From Oligoflexia bacterium (GTDB taxonomy: Bacteria; Bdellovibrionota; UBA1018), in the NCBI GenBank assembly GCA_903854365.1, contig CAINWE010000245.1, positions 1 to 8,372 on the forward strand: a stretch of 8,372 nucleotides of DNA. Direction: 5' to 3'. Both the position numbers and the translations under genes were made by a program. Each line of letters opens with the position of its first letter. Position 1 is the first letter of the stretch. The notes under the pieces are model-generated. The model saw only the letters and a list, made by a program, of their open reading frames with translations, searched no databases and was not told where the DNA came from. Shown here one piece after another: positions 1 through 6,160 of the stretch.

Positions 1-150
1 CATTGGTTGAGTCCGGGAGGAACCTTTTGCCTGGAGTGGGGAGTTCAAAAATCGCAGGTCAAAGAGCTTCCAGATCAGGTGCAAGGCCTTGTAAAAAAAA
101 GGGAAAAAGTTTATGGAGATAGCGTGCTGACGACATATGTGAGAGGGTAG
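1..150 (+). CDS. rsmD: 16S rRNA (guanine(966)-N2)-methyltransferase RsmD, C-terminal end (5' truncated by window)
   Basis: The frame is open from the first base to a TAG at 148-150 and gives 49 residues, so only the last part of a gene is present. The visible part has a beta-strand-like stretch LSPGGTFCLEWG, a charged helix, and a tail YGDSVLTTYVRG. A late gly-gly turn followed by a final YGD(S/T)-x-L-x-x-Y strand is what I expect at the end of RsmD. This family methylates N2 of G966 of 16S rRNA during 30S assembly, using S-adenosylmethionine. The catalytic NPPY-type motif and SAM-binding loop would lie upstream of the window and cannot be checked. The stop is 4 bases before the coaD ATG, and rsmD-coaD adjacency is common in bacteria, which supports the call. 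Another small Rossmann methyltransferase cannot be excluded from the tail alone. Confidence 0.7.
   Translation, partial: HWLSPGGTFCLEWGVQKSQVKELPDQVQGLVKKREKVYGDSVLTTYVRG
141..147 (+). promoter_or_regulatory. Ribosome binding site of coaD (decides the start)
   Basis: GAGAGGG lies inside the last codons of rsmD. It is 7 bases from ATG 155 but only 4 bases from the in-frame GTG 152, so ATG 155 is the better start. Placing the site within the upstream gene implies co-translation. Confidence 0.55.
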
Positions 151-154
151 AGTG

Positions 155-655
155 ATGTCCCAAGGATTGAAACGTGCAATCTATCCGGGTTCTTTTGATC
201 CGATTACTAACGGGCATCTAGATATTTTAGATCGAAGTTTACAGCTTTTTTCTGAAGTCGTTTTGGTGGTGGCGGGTACCGGACACAAAAGTCCTCTTTT
301 TTCGGGAGAGGAGCGCGTCGAGTTAATTCGAAACGTGACCGCCGATCGAAAAGGAGTGCGGGTCGATCTACATTCTGGGCTCATTATGGATTATGCTCGG
401 TCGAATCACATTTCTGCCGTGATTCGAGGCCTTCGGGCTGCCAGTGATTTTGAGTATGAGTTCATGATGGCAAGTATGAATAAGCAACTCAATCCTCAAG
501 TGGAAACGGTTTTTATGATGACTTCGCAAAATTTATATTTTGTGAGTTCCTCAATCATTAAGGAATTGTTTCGCTATGGCGGCGATATTTCGAACTATGT
601 TCCGCCCGAGGTGGTGAAGCGCCTCAAAGAAAAAGTGAAATCGAATCAAAAGTAA
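155..655 (+). CDS. coaD: Phosphopantetheine adenylyltransferase (CoaD)
   Basis: CoaD transfers AMP from ATP to 4'-phosphopantetheine to give dephospho-CoA, the penultimate step of coenzyme A synthesis in the cytoplasm. The 166-residue product has the usual family length and a complete nucleotidyltransferase fold. Visible landmarks are the N-terminal YPGSFDPITNGH, whose TNGH (18-21) is the (T/H)xGH nucleotide-binding motif; a lysine at 45 before the PLFSGEER segment; VIRGLR (89-94), whose arginines contact substrate; a YEFMMASMN helix; and SSSIIKEL (131-138), the ISSTxIR-like ATP-binding segment. ATG 155 is preferred to the in-frame GTG 152 because of the spacing to GAGAGGG. It follows rsmD by 4 bases and precedes an aminotransferase by 20 bases, so it probably sits inside one transcript. 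Nothing appears truncated or missing. Confidence 0.96.
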   Translation: MSQGLKRAIYPGSFDPITNGHLDILDRSLQLFSEVVLVVAGTGHKSPLFSGEERVELIRNVTADRKGVRVDLHSGLIMDYARSNHISAVIRGLRAASDFEYEFMMASMNKQLNPQVETVFMMTSQNLYFVSSSIIKELFRYGGDISNYVPPEVVKRLKEKVKSNQK

Positions 656-675
656 ACTCAGAGCAAAGGTATTAA

Positions 676-1902
676 ATGATGCAACTGAATAAAGAAAGTG
701 GACCCCAACTCTCTCGTCGATTAGACGGCGTTTCAGAAAGTGCAACGCTCAAGTTGAATGCAACCGTGCAGCAGATGAAGACTCAGGGAGTGGATGTCGT
801 GAATTTGACCGCCGGGGAGCCAGATTTCTGGGTTCCAGAGGCCGCAAAAAAAGCGGTCATCGATGCCGTTCATGGGAATCAGTCTAAGTATACTCCTGTA
901 GCTGGACTCCCTGCTTTGCGTGAAGCCATCGCGAGCAAGACGAACGATCAGCAAAAATCTTTGTCGTCTTCGCGACCCTGGAAGGCCGCTCATGTCTTGG
1001 TGACAAATGGTGGTAAGCAAGCTTTATTTAATGCGCTCATGGCAATTCTCAATCCTGGGGATGAGGTTTTGATCCCAAGTCCCTATTGGTTGAGTTATCC
1101 CGAAATGGTGAAATTGGCTGGAGGGATTCCTAAGTTCATACCTGCCTCTGGCCGGCAAGGATTTAAGATCACGCCGGATCAGTTACAGAACGCAATGGGT
1201 CCTCATGTGAAGGTACTTATCTTGAACTCTCCGAGTAATCCGACTGGGGCTTTGTATTCGAAAGATGAGTATCGGGCCCTGGGAGACGTTTTAGCTCAAT
1301 CTCCCTTTGGAAAAAATATTTGGATTCTATCCGATGAAATTTACGATCGTATCGTCTTGGGGGCTACTCCGTTTTGTTCATTCTTGGAAGCGAATCCGGC
1401 TTGGGTGGATCAGACGATTACGATCAATGGAGTGTCAAAGAGTGCTGCGATGACGGGCTGGAGATTAGGGTGGTCTGTTGCTCCTGAGAAAGTCACCCAA
1501 GCGATGCTGACCCTACAGGGGCAAAGTACTTCGGGTGTGAACGCGCTTTCCCAGTGGGCAGCGATTGCGGCGCTCAAGCTCCCGGAATCAGACTTTGTTG
1601 AGCAAGTCAGTAGCTTTCGAAAAAGGCGGGACCTTCTGCTCGAAAATTTGAAAAAAGCTCGTAAAATAGATGTGTACATTCCAGAGGGAGCATTTTACGC
1701 TTTTGTGGGGATTGGGCAGTATTTGCGATCGGGCGAGGACTCGATGGGTTTTGCTCAAAGGGTACTTGAGGAAGCTCAAGTAGCAGTGGTTCCCGGTACA
1801 CCGTTTGGCGATCCAGAGTTTGTGCGACTCAGTTTTGCAACAGATGAGAGATCGATCTTAGAAGGGTGTCAGAGGTTAGTTCGGTATTTAGATGCAGTGT
1901 GA
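676..1902 (+). CDS. Class I PLP-dependent aminotransferase, aspartate aminotransferase type (subgroup Ib)
   Basis: This is a fold-type I aminotransferase of 408 residues, a normal length. It probably moves the amino group between aspartate and 2-oxoglutarate in the cytoplasm. PLP-enzyme residues are all visible: NGGKQALF (111-118), SPYW (135-138), N188 in NPTG, D220 and Y223 in SDEIYD, the Schiff-base K255 in NGVSKSAAMTGWRLG, R263, and the substrate-carboxylate arginine R384 in VRLSFA. GGKQALFN with K114 matches the lysine that subgroup Ib enzymes such as Thermus AspAT use to recognise the acidic side chain. Some Ib enzymes also act on prephenate, so a second role in aromatic amino acid synthesis is possible. 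AAAGG at 665-669 is 6 bases before ATG 676; ATG 679 is an equally readable alternative. It lies 20 bases after coaD and 25 bases before the lipoprotein gene. Confidence 0.9.
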   Translation: MMQLNKESGPQLSRRLDGVSESATLKLNATVQQMKTQGVDVVNLTAGEPDFWVPEAAKKAVIDAVHGNQSKYTPVAGLPALREAIASKTNDQQKSLSSSRPWKAAHVLVTNGGKQALFNALMAILNPGDEVLIPSPYWLSYPEMVKLAGGIPKFIPASGRQGFKITPDQLQNAMGPHVKVLILNSPSNPTGALYSKDEYRALGDVLAQSPFGKNIWILSDEIYDRIVLGATPFCSFLEANPAWVDQTITINGVSKSAAMTGWRLGWSVAPEKVTQAMLTLQGQSTSGVNALSQWAAIAALKLPESDFVEQVSSFRKRRDLLLENLKKARKIDVYIPEGAFYAFVGIGQYLRSGEDSMGFAQRVLEEAQVAVVPGTPFGDPEFVRLSFATDERSILEGCQRLVRYLDAV

Positions 1903-1927
1903 CTGAGGTCAGGGGTGGCAAAAAAAA

Positions 1928-2920
1928 TTGGACAACGTGAGAGTGCAATCCACTTTAAGTGAGGGAGTGTCAAAAACATCGTTAAAACGGTTCTCTCTGG
2001 CCAGTCTGATGGGGCTGACTCTTTTTTTGGGGTGTGGATCTCCGGGATTTGACTCCGCTGGCAAGCCGAATAGTTTAGAGATTGCAGCAGTTCTTGGAGA
2101 CGCGACTTCGTCATTGAATCGTCAGGATTGTTCAGGTGCGTTTAGTTTTCTTTTGCCCATTTATAATTCTGCCCATTCTACGAACGACATCAGGTTGCTA
2201 ACGGCGGCTACCTACGGATGTTCAGCGAAACTGAATATTCTTGGAGTGGTGGCGAGTCTGGGTAAGATGGTGGGTCAACTGCAAGGCGCTGGATTTTGGC
2301 AGTTTTTGGTTCAAACTTTTCCTTCTACGGCAAGTCCCGATGACGGCATTCCGGAAGCTGCAGAGGGCGGGATAGACGCGGCGAGCTCTGCGATAAATTT
2401 GGGGTCTTTGGTTTCTTCTCAAACTTTTACGAATTCGACGGGGTATAACCCAGGTGCATTTAAGTCGACTGATCGGATCGGCGAGTCGAATACTTACCTC
2501 GCTTTTTTAAGTATGACCTTGATGGGGTCACTTTTGAGTCGTTATACGCTCCCTAATGCCCTCCATCAGCCTACGGTTGCGATACCGTGGAAGACTGCGA
2601 CCCATACTCCAGGGAACGGGTGCGCAATGGCTTCGGCGACGCTTTTTTTCAACGATGGGATGACCTATTTGGCCTCAGTTACGCCCGCCGGCACGCCTCT
2701 CGCTCAAGTGTACTCGGATATGAGTTTGATATTTACGACAGCATTAGATGCTGCATGTGCTGCGGGATGCGGCTTAAGTGGAGGAAATGTGAGCTGCACC
2801 TCCTGTCCCTTGAATTTACGAGATCGTACGAGTTGCACGGGGGTAGTGACGGATGTGAATTCGTGGGCAGCGGCGGGTATTAATGAATGGGTCAGCTTGA
2901 CCTGGACAGGGGTTCCGTGA
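1928..2920 (+). CDS. Predicted Cys-rich outer-membrane lipoprotein of unknown function
   Basis: I do not recognise a family. From TTG 1928 the product has 330 residues. A positive stretch (SKTSLKR) is followed by a hydrophobic run and LFLGC, so C36 is a likely lipidation site; F at -3 makes the lipobox imperfect. The following G-S rather than Asp suggests outer-membrane sorting. The mature part has a DCSGAFSFLLPIYN segment and a helical-looking middle. Near the end, five cysteines (C277, C281, C290, C293, C303) fall within 27 residues. C68, C98 and C232 make eight apart from the lipidated one, so disulfides are plausible. The start is uncertain: TTG 1928 has AGGGGTGG (1911-1918) 9 bases upstream, while in-frame GTG 1967 gives a neater signal peptide but no room for a ribosome binding site. 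Its stop overlaps the next gene's GTG, implying a joint role with the barrel. Confidence 0.75.
   Translation: MDNVRVQSTLSEGVSKTSLKRFSLASLMGLTLFLGCGSPGFDSAGKPNSLEIAAVLGDATSSLNRQDCSGAFSFLLPIYNSAHSTNDIRLLTAATYGCSAKLNILGVVASLGKMVGQLQGAGFWQFLVQTFPSTASPDDGIPEAAEGGIDAASSAINLGSLVSSQTFTNSTGYNPGAFKSTDRIGESNTYLAFLSMTLMGSLLSRYTLPNALHQPTVAIPWKTATHTPGNGCAMASATLFFNDGMTYLASVTPAGTPLAQVYSDMSLIFTTALDAACAAGCGLSGGNVSCTSCPLNLRDRTSCTGVVTDVNSWAAAGINEWVSLTWTGVP
2908..2912 (+). promoter_or_regulatory. Ribosome binding site of the beta-barrel gene (decides the start)
   Basis: AGGGG sits in the last codons of the lipoprotein gene, 4 bases before GTG 2917. The only in-frame ATG further upstream (2887) would put ten charged residues before the signal peptide and has no purine-rich site, so GTG 2917 is favoured. 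Confidence 0.5.
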
Positions 2921-3990
2921 AGACCCAAGTTTGGTGCTGGACGGTTGTTCTGTTCGTGGTGATGTCGAGAGTGATTTGGGCCGATGCTTCTACGCCCTTA
3001 TTGATCGGCAGTGACGTCCAGGCGATGGGTGGAGCGGTCAGTGCTGTAGCGGACGATGATTTGTCGTTATTTTATAATCCAGCCGGGTTGGCCGGTGCTA
3101 AGCGGTTTAAAGTCAGATTTTTGAATTTGTCGGTTGAGGCGTCCGATGATCTCTTGAAGTCCCAATCGCTCGTGAATCCGCTTTTGGCGGGTCAGGTGAC
3201 TACCAGTTCGATCGATGCGCTCATGGGTAAGAATATCTACGCTCGTGCTCAGGAGGTGGCAGTCGCTTCGTTTCAGGGTTTGGCTGTGGCTGCGATTGGA
3301 GATGTGCAGGGGTTAATTAATCTTTCTAACCCAAATAATCCAAAAGGTACTCTCGGCATACAGAGTACCTACGGGGGACAGGTGGGGTATGGAGATACGA
3401 TCCTCAGGTTAGGGAAGAAAAAAGGGGAACTTCGGTTTGGAGTTGCCGTCAAGTATTTGATGCGATCGGGGGGAGTTGCTTCACCAACGAGTACCGATAT
3501 TTTGACCCTGAATACTTCAAAACTGTATGTGAATCCTAAAGTCACAGGGTCCGGAGTGGGCCTAGATCTGGGGACTCAGTTTGTTTATCGCATTAATAAT
3601 AAATTAGCGGTGATGTGGGGATTAGCGGTTGCAGATCTAGGAAATACAGCGTTTACAAATGGTATTAGCCCTCAGTACTCGAATGTAACAACGGGATTCG
3701 GTTTTTCGTACAGTGGAGGAGATGTCGCTATTCTGCTTGCTTATGATTATCAGCGGGTTTTTGATAATATTGATTGGCAGTTGAAAAATAAAGTTGGCAT
3801 TAAAATTAAGCTGCCGTTGATTTACTTAGCTGCGGGTTTTAGTGAATTTTACCCGTCGTATGGGCTCGGCCTTGATCTAGGTTTCCTTTCTGCAGCCTAT
3901 ACCCGTTATACCGAAGAGCAGTCTGTTGTATTGGGAGTTAATCCAGAAGCTAGGAATATGATCACGTTGCGGTCGGATTTTAGTTTCTAG
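2917..3990 (+). CDS. Outer-membrane beta-barrel protein of the FadL/PorV/UPF0164-like type
   Basis: From GTG 2917 the product has 357 residues. It opens with a Sec signal peptide: K2, then a hydrophobic core to about residue 21, with likely cleavage after A22 or A24. Next comes the diagnostic segment at 36-59, which includes MGGAVSAVADDDLS and YNPAGLA. This alternating Gly/Ala, Asp, Asn-Pro-Ala pattern is shared by UPF0164, TraF-like and PorV/FadL-like barrels. The rest alternates polar and hydrophobic residues with many Gly, Tyr and aromatic belts, as in beta-strands, and ends in SDFSF with the C-terminal Phe that guides Bam insertion. These barrels typically carry hydrophobic ligands or scaffold surface proteins; the substrate here cannot be read. 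Its start overlaps the lipoprotein stop (GTGA), so the two are probably made in step. A 9-bp inverted repeat lies within the gene at 3345-3370. Confidence 0.85.
   Translation: MKTQVWCWTVVLFVVMSRVIWADASTPLLIGSDVQAMGGAVSAVADDDLSLFYNPAGLAGAKRFKVRFLNLSVEASDDLLKSQSLVNPLLAGQVTTSSIDALMGKNIYARAQEVAVASFQGLAVAAIGDVQGLINLSNPNNPKGTLGIQSTYGGQVGYGDTILRLGKKKGELRFGVAVKYLMRSGGVASPTSTDILTLNTSKLYVNPKVTGSGVGLDLGTQFVYRINNKLAVMWGLAVADLGNTAFTNGISPQYSNVTTGFGFSYSGGDVAILLAYDYQRVFDNIDWQLKNKVGIKIKLPLIYLAAGFSEFYPSYGLGLDLGFLSAAYTRYTEEQSVVLGVNPEARNMITLRSDFSF
3345..3370 (+). repeat. Perfect 9-bp inverted repeat inside the beta-barrel gene
   Basis: AGGTACTCT (3345-3353) and AGAGTACCT (3362-3370) are exact reverse complements around an 8-base loop. 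It is followed by GC-rich sequence rather than a T-run, so it is not a classical terminator. It encodes part of a loop-like KGTLGIQSTYGG segment. Confidence 0.6.
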
Positions 3991-4062
3991 TCGATCTTGG
4001 GTCATTTGATCATTCTATTTGGAAAACAATTTATTCTTCCCTCTTGCGAGTGGTTGAGAAGT

Positions 4063-4080
4063 TGGACTAGAGTGGGTCCA
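4063..4080 (+). repeat. Inverted repeat (hairpin 1) upstream of the PhoH gene
   Basis: TGGAC (4063-4067) and GTCCA (4076-4080) can pair around the 8-base loop TAGAGTGG. The stem is only 5 bp and is meaningful mainly because it directly abuts the stronger hairpin that begins at 4081. Confidence 0.4.
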
Positions 4081-4099
4081 GAGCGAGATTAACTCGCTC
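4081..4099 (+). repeat. Perfect 7-bp inverted repeat (hairpin 2) upstream of the PhoH gene
   Basis: GAGCGAG (4081-4087) and CTCGCTC (4093-4099) pair perfectly around ATTAA. No T-run follows, so it is not an intrinsic terminator of the usual kind. It lies 57 bases before the probable start of the PhoH gene and could be a protein-binding dyad, an mRNA leader structure or a Rho-related 3' end for the upstream operon. Confidence 0.55.
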
Positions 4100-4143
4100 G
4101 CTTGGATCTGTTACTCTGTACGTCGAGCTGTTCATTCATCCAT

Positions 4144-4151
4144 GAGGGAGG
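4144..4151 (+). promoter_or_regulatory. Strong ribosome binding site for the TTG start of the PhoH gene
   Basis: GAGGGAGG lies 5 bases before TTG 4157. It overlaps the in-frame ATG 4142, which itself has no purine-rich sequence upstream. The site therefore argues that translation begins at TTG 4157. Confidence 0.65.
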
Positions 4152-4156
4152 CATCT

Positions 4157-5479
4157 TTGCGAAAAGCATTCATTTTAGATACCAACGTTTTGCTCTTTGA
4201 TCCTCAGGCTCTCTTTAAATTTGGAAACAACGACATTGTTATTCCGATCGTTGTATTGGAAGAAATCGATCGTTTCAAAAGAGAGATGAGCGAAAACGGA
4301 CGTCACGCTCGTCTTTTTTCTCGGCTCTTGGATGAGATGCGAGCTGACGGTGAACTGTCTAAAGGCGTTAAGCTTCAGAATGGCGGGATTCTTACCGTTG
4401 CGTTGGCAGGCAATCAGCCGTTGCCGGTCGAGCTGCCCATGGACAAGGCAGATAATCGAATCCTTGCGATCGCAATTTCCCTCAAGAAGGAACACCCTAA
4501 GCGCCCCGTTGTGTTTGTCACCAAGGACGTGAATCTGCGAATTAAAGCAGATGCGATTGGGATCGAGGCCGAAGATTACGAGCCCTCGAGCGTCGAGCCC
4601 GAGCAACTCTATTCGGGGACGACGGTTCTGAATGTGGATGCTCACTTGGTGGACGCCTTTTATCAAAATAAGCGTCTGGCATATAAAGATCCGGCTCAAC
4701 CCCTGCGGCCTAATCAGTATATTATCCTCAAGGACTCAACGAACCCGAATCATACGGCCATGGGGCGATTTTCTCGAGAGCTAGATTGTATTGTTCCAAT
4801 CTTCAAGCCCGTAGAAGGTCTGTGGGGAATTTTTCCGAAAAATGCAGAGCAGGCCTTCGCCATTGATGCTCTTTTGAACGATGACATCAAATTAGTCAGC
4901 TTGGTGGGTAAAGCCGGGACGGGTAAGACCCTGTTGGCGATTGCAGCTGGCCTCGCCAAGACTGTGGACGAGGGCATCTACCATCGGCTCCTCGTTTCGC
5001 GGCCTGTTTTTCCGCTCGGTAAAGATATTGGGTTTTTACCCGGGGATATCGAAGAGAAGCTGAATCCTTGGATGCAGCCGATCTTTGATAACATCGATTT
5101 CTTATTCGGCACGACCGGAGCGAAAGGACGACGAGGAGCTGGCAAAGGCTGTCAGGAGTTGATGAATCAAGGGTTACTCCAAATTGAGCCGCTCACTTAC
5201 ATCCGCGGCAGATCGATTCCTCAACAGTACTTGATCGTCGATGAGTCTCAGAATTTGACGCCGCATGAGATCAAAACCATTGTGACTCGTGCTGGTGACG
5301 ACACCAAGATCGTTTTGACGGGAGATAGTTTTCAGATTGATAATCCTTACGTCGATTCTGCCAATAACGGTCTCGTTTATTTGGTGGATCGGTTTAAAGA
5401 TGAAGCAATTTCAGCCCATATTACTTTGACCAAGGGTGAGCGCTCTAAGCTCTCTGAATTGGCCAGTAATTTACTCTAG
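4157..5479 (+). CDS. phoH2: PhoH-like ATPase with N-terminal PIN nuclease domain (PhoH2 type)
   Basis: This is a fusion of a PIN ribonuclease domain (about 1-135) and a PhoH P-loop ATPase domain (about 220-440); members of the family act as RNA helicase/ribonucleases. Numbering from TTG 4157 (440 residues), the PIN acidic residues are visible as D8 in LDTN, E35/E36 in VLEEID, D99 in KADNR and D124 in TKDVN, so the nuclease site looks intact. The ATPase has Walker A GKAGTGKT (251-258), Walker B LIVDESQN with D362 and E363, a TGD sensor (388-390) and R429 in GERSKL as probable arginine finger. TTG is chosen because GAGGGAGG is 5 bases upstream and MRKAFILDTN is the normal beginning; ATG 4142 would add five residues without a ribosome binding site. 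It stands alone on its strand, with hairpins upstream and a convergent small gene downstream. Confidence 0.93.
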   Translation: MRKAFILDTNVLLFDPQALFKFGNNDIVIPIVVLEEIDRFKREMSENGRHARLFSRLLDEMRADGELSKGVKLQNGGILTVALAGNQPLPVELPMDKADNRILAIAISLKKEHPKRPVVFVTKDVNLRIKADAIGIEAEDYEPSSVEPEQLYSGTTVLNVDAHLVDAFYQNKRLAYKDPAQPLRPNQYIILKDSTNPNHTAMGRFSRELDCIVPIFKPVEGLWGIFPKNAEQAFAIDALLNDDIKLVSLVGKAGTGKTLLAIAAGLAKTVDEGIYHRLLVSRPVFPLGKDIGFLPGDIEEKLNPWMQPIFDNIDFLFGTTGAKGRRGAGKGCQELMNQGLLQIEPLTYIRGRSIPQQYLIVDESQNLTPHEIKTIVTRAGDDTKIVLTGDSFQIDNPYVDSANNGLVYLVDRFKDEAISAHITLTKGERSKLSELASNLL

Positions 5480-5516
5480 GCTTGAGCCTTCTGCGGTTCC
5501 CTGTTCAGCCTTTTTT
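5479..5516 (+). terminator. Weak candidate terminator of the PhoH gene
   Basis: GGCT (5479-5482) can pair with AGCC (5507-5510), which is followed directly by six T. The stem is short, with a mismatch and a wobble beyond four pairs and a long loop. It overlaps the end of the convergent gene. The call rests on position and T-run rather than a good hairpin. Confidence 0.25.
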
Positions 5517-5837
5517 AGCTGGGCGGGGAGCCCTCCTCTGATTCTCGGATTTAAAATAGGCTTTGAGCTCGAGCTGGAGATGCTTGCCGTAGGTCCTTGC
5601 GAGTTCGCGCAATTCACCGGTTTCAGCGCGAGCTTCTAGGAGCTTGAAGAGGTGTTGTCCATGCGTCATGAGACGGATGTTCAGCCCTCCTGCTGCGGAT
5701 CGCTCTTCTTGGAAGCGGACCATCTCATCCAAGAGCTCGAGCTTGTCCATTTGGGCGATTCTAGCTTGATACTCCGGCTCTTCTTTTTGCGCTTTTTTTG
5801 CTTCGCGAATTTTGTCTAACGAAATAATTTGAGTCAT
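5505..5837 (-). CDS. Small, probably helical cytoplasmic protein of unknown function
   Basis: I do not recognise this 110-residue protein. It has no signal peptide, membrane segment or cysteine. Most of it is rich in Glu, Lys, Arg, Leu and Ala and reads as a run of amphipathic helices: residues 1-50 contain an E/K-rich stretch, residues 55-95 contain THGQHLFKLLEARAETGELR, and the tail NQRRAPRPAKKG is basic and probably disordered. Such a tail could bind nucleic acid, but this is only a guess. ATG 5837 is chosen over the in-frame GTG 5843 because AGGTGA (5840-5845 on the minus strand) provides a ribosome binding site for ATG and would overlap GTG. It converges on the PhoH gene with 25 bases between stops. 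The coding-like composition and clean ribosome binding site support a real gene. Confidence 0.75.
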   Translation of the reverse strand: MTQIISLDKIREAKKAQKEEPEYQARIAQMDKLELLDEMVRFQEERSAAGGLNIRLMTHGQHLFKLLEARAETGELRELARTYGKHLQLELKAYFKSENQRRAPRPAKKG

Positions 5838-5890
5838 ATTCACCTGCCGCGGCTGCCATAAGCAAACTCAATGCCAATGTTACAAAACCA

Positions 5891-6160
5891 TTAGCCTGAA
5901 GTGCGTCTCGCCACGGAAGTTTCTGAAATGACGAAAGAAAATGCTCTGGCCTCTTTGAGCTCGTTATCGGAGTCGCGCCGTCCTGTCAGATCCCGCCCTC
6001 GAAAAGCCTGACGAAGTTTTAAGCAAAAGTCAGCGGGATAGACAGTCAGGCGTGTGGGGTAAGAGGTTAGCATTTTGTCAAAATTTAGATAGTCTTTGTG
6101 TGCCAAGTAGTTTTGACAGACGCATTGAACGGAACGCTGGCATTGTGATCGATCATCCAT
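5891..6160 (-). CDS. Doubtful small gene or 3' part of a frameshifted gene, unknown function
   Basis: From ATG 6160 this gives 89 residues. They include four cysteines (C7, C13, C15, C46), a CQRSVQCVCQNYLAHKDYLN segment and a charged C-terminal third, with no recognisable domain. The ATG has no ribosome binding site. The same frame stays open a further 42 codons upstream to 6286, reading a Pro/Thr/Ser-rich then Asp/Lys-rich stretch (such as PTEPGTPSKT and KDDQLRADKNPETD) that looks like protein but has no ATG, GTG or TTG. This suggests that the true start lies upstream in another frame (frameshift or assembly error), or that the frame is open by chance. It shares the strand of the 110-residue gene, 53 bases ahead of it. 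Confidence 0.35.
   Translation of the reverse strand: MDDRSQCQRSVQCVCQNYLAHKDYLNFDKMLTSYPTRLTVYPADFCLKLRQAFRGRDLTGRRDSDNELKEARAFSFVISETSVARRTSG

Larger units (their letters stand above)
3991..4156 (+). other. Intergenic spacer and probable leader of the PhoH gene
   Basis: This is the longest gap in the + strand half and the likely place for the end of the upstream transcript and the promoter of the PhoH gene. The first 60 bases are AT-rich and contain TGATCA (4007-4012) and only weak promoter-like boxes (TTGCGA at 4044-4049, then TAGAGT at 4068-4073, 18 bases apart). Two abutting hairpins follow at 4063-4099. I see no U-tract terminator after the barrel gene and no open frame of interest. 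Confidence 0.4.

Noticed and set aside
2587..2883. 98-codon plus-strand frame inside the lipoprotein gene
   Set aside because: It is out of frame with the lipoprotein, whose signal peptide and coupled stop support the other frame. Its cysteines are a shadow of the same Cys/Gly-rich codons.
2887..2916. ATG 2887 as start of the beta-barrel protein
   Set aside because: It would put ten mostly polar residues before the signal peptide and has no ribosome binding site; GTG 2917 has AGGGG upstream and the overlap typical of coupled genes.
4007..4012. TGATCA palindrome in the spacer after the barrel gene
   Set aside because: A 6-base palindrome is expected by chance, and there is no extension or repeat of it nearby.
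4175..4699. 174-codon open frame on the minus strand opposite the PIN domain of the PhoH gene
   Set aside because: The plus strand has intact PIN catalytic residues in frame; the antisense frame has no motif or ribosome binding site that I can see.
5761..5859. 32-codon minus-strand frame starting MAAAAGEYDS
   Set aside because: It overlaps the start of the 110-residue gene out of frame and lacks a ribosome binding site.
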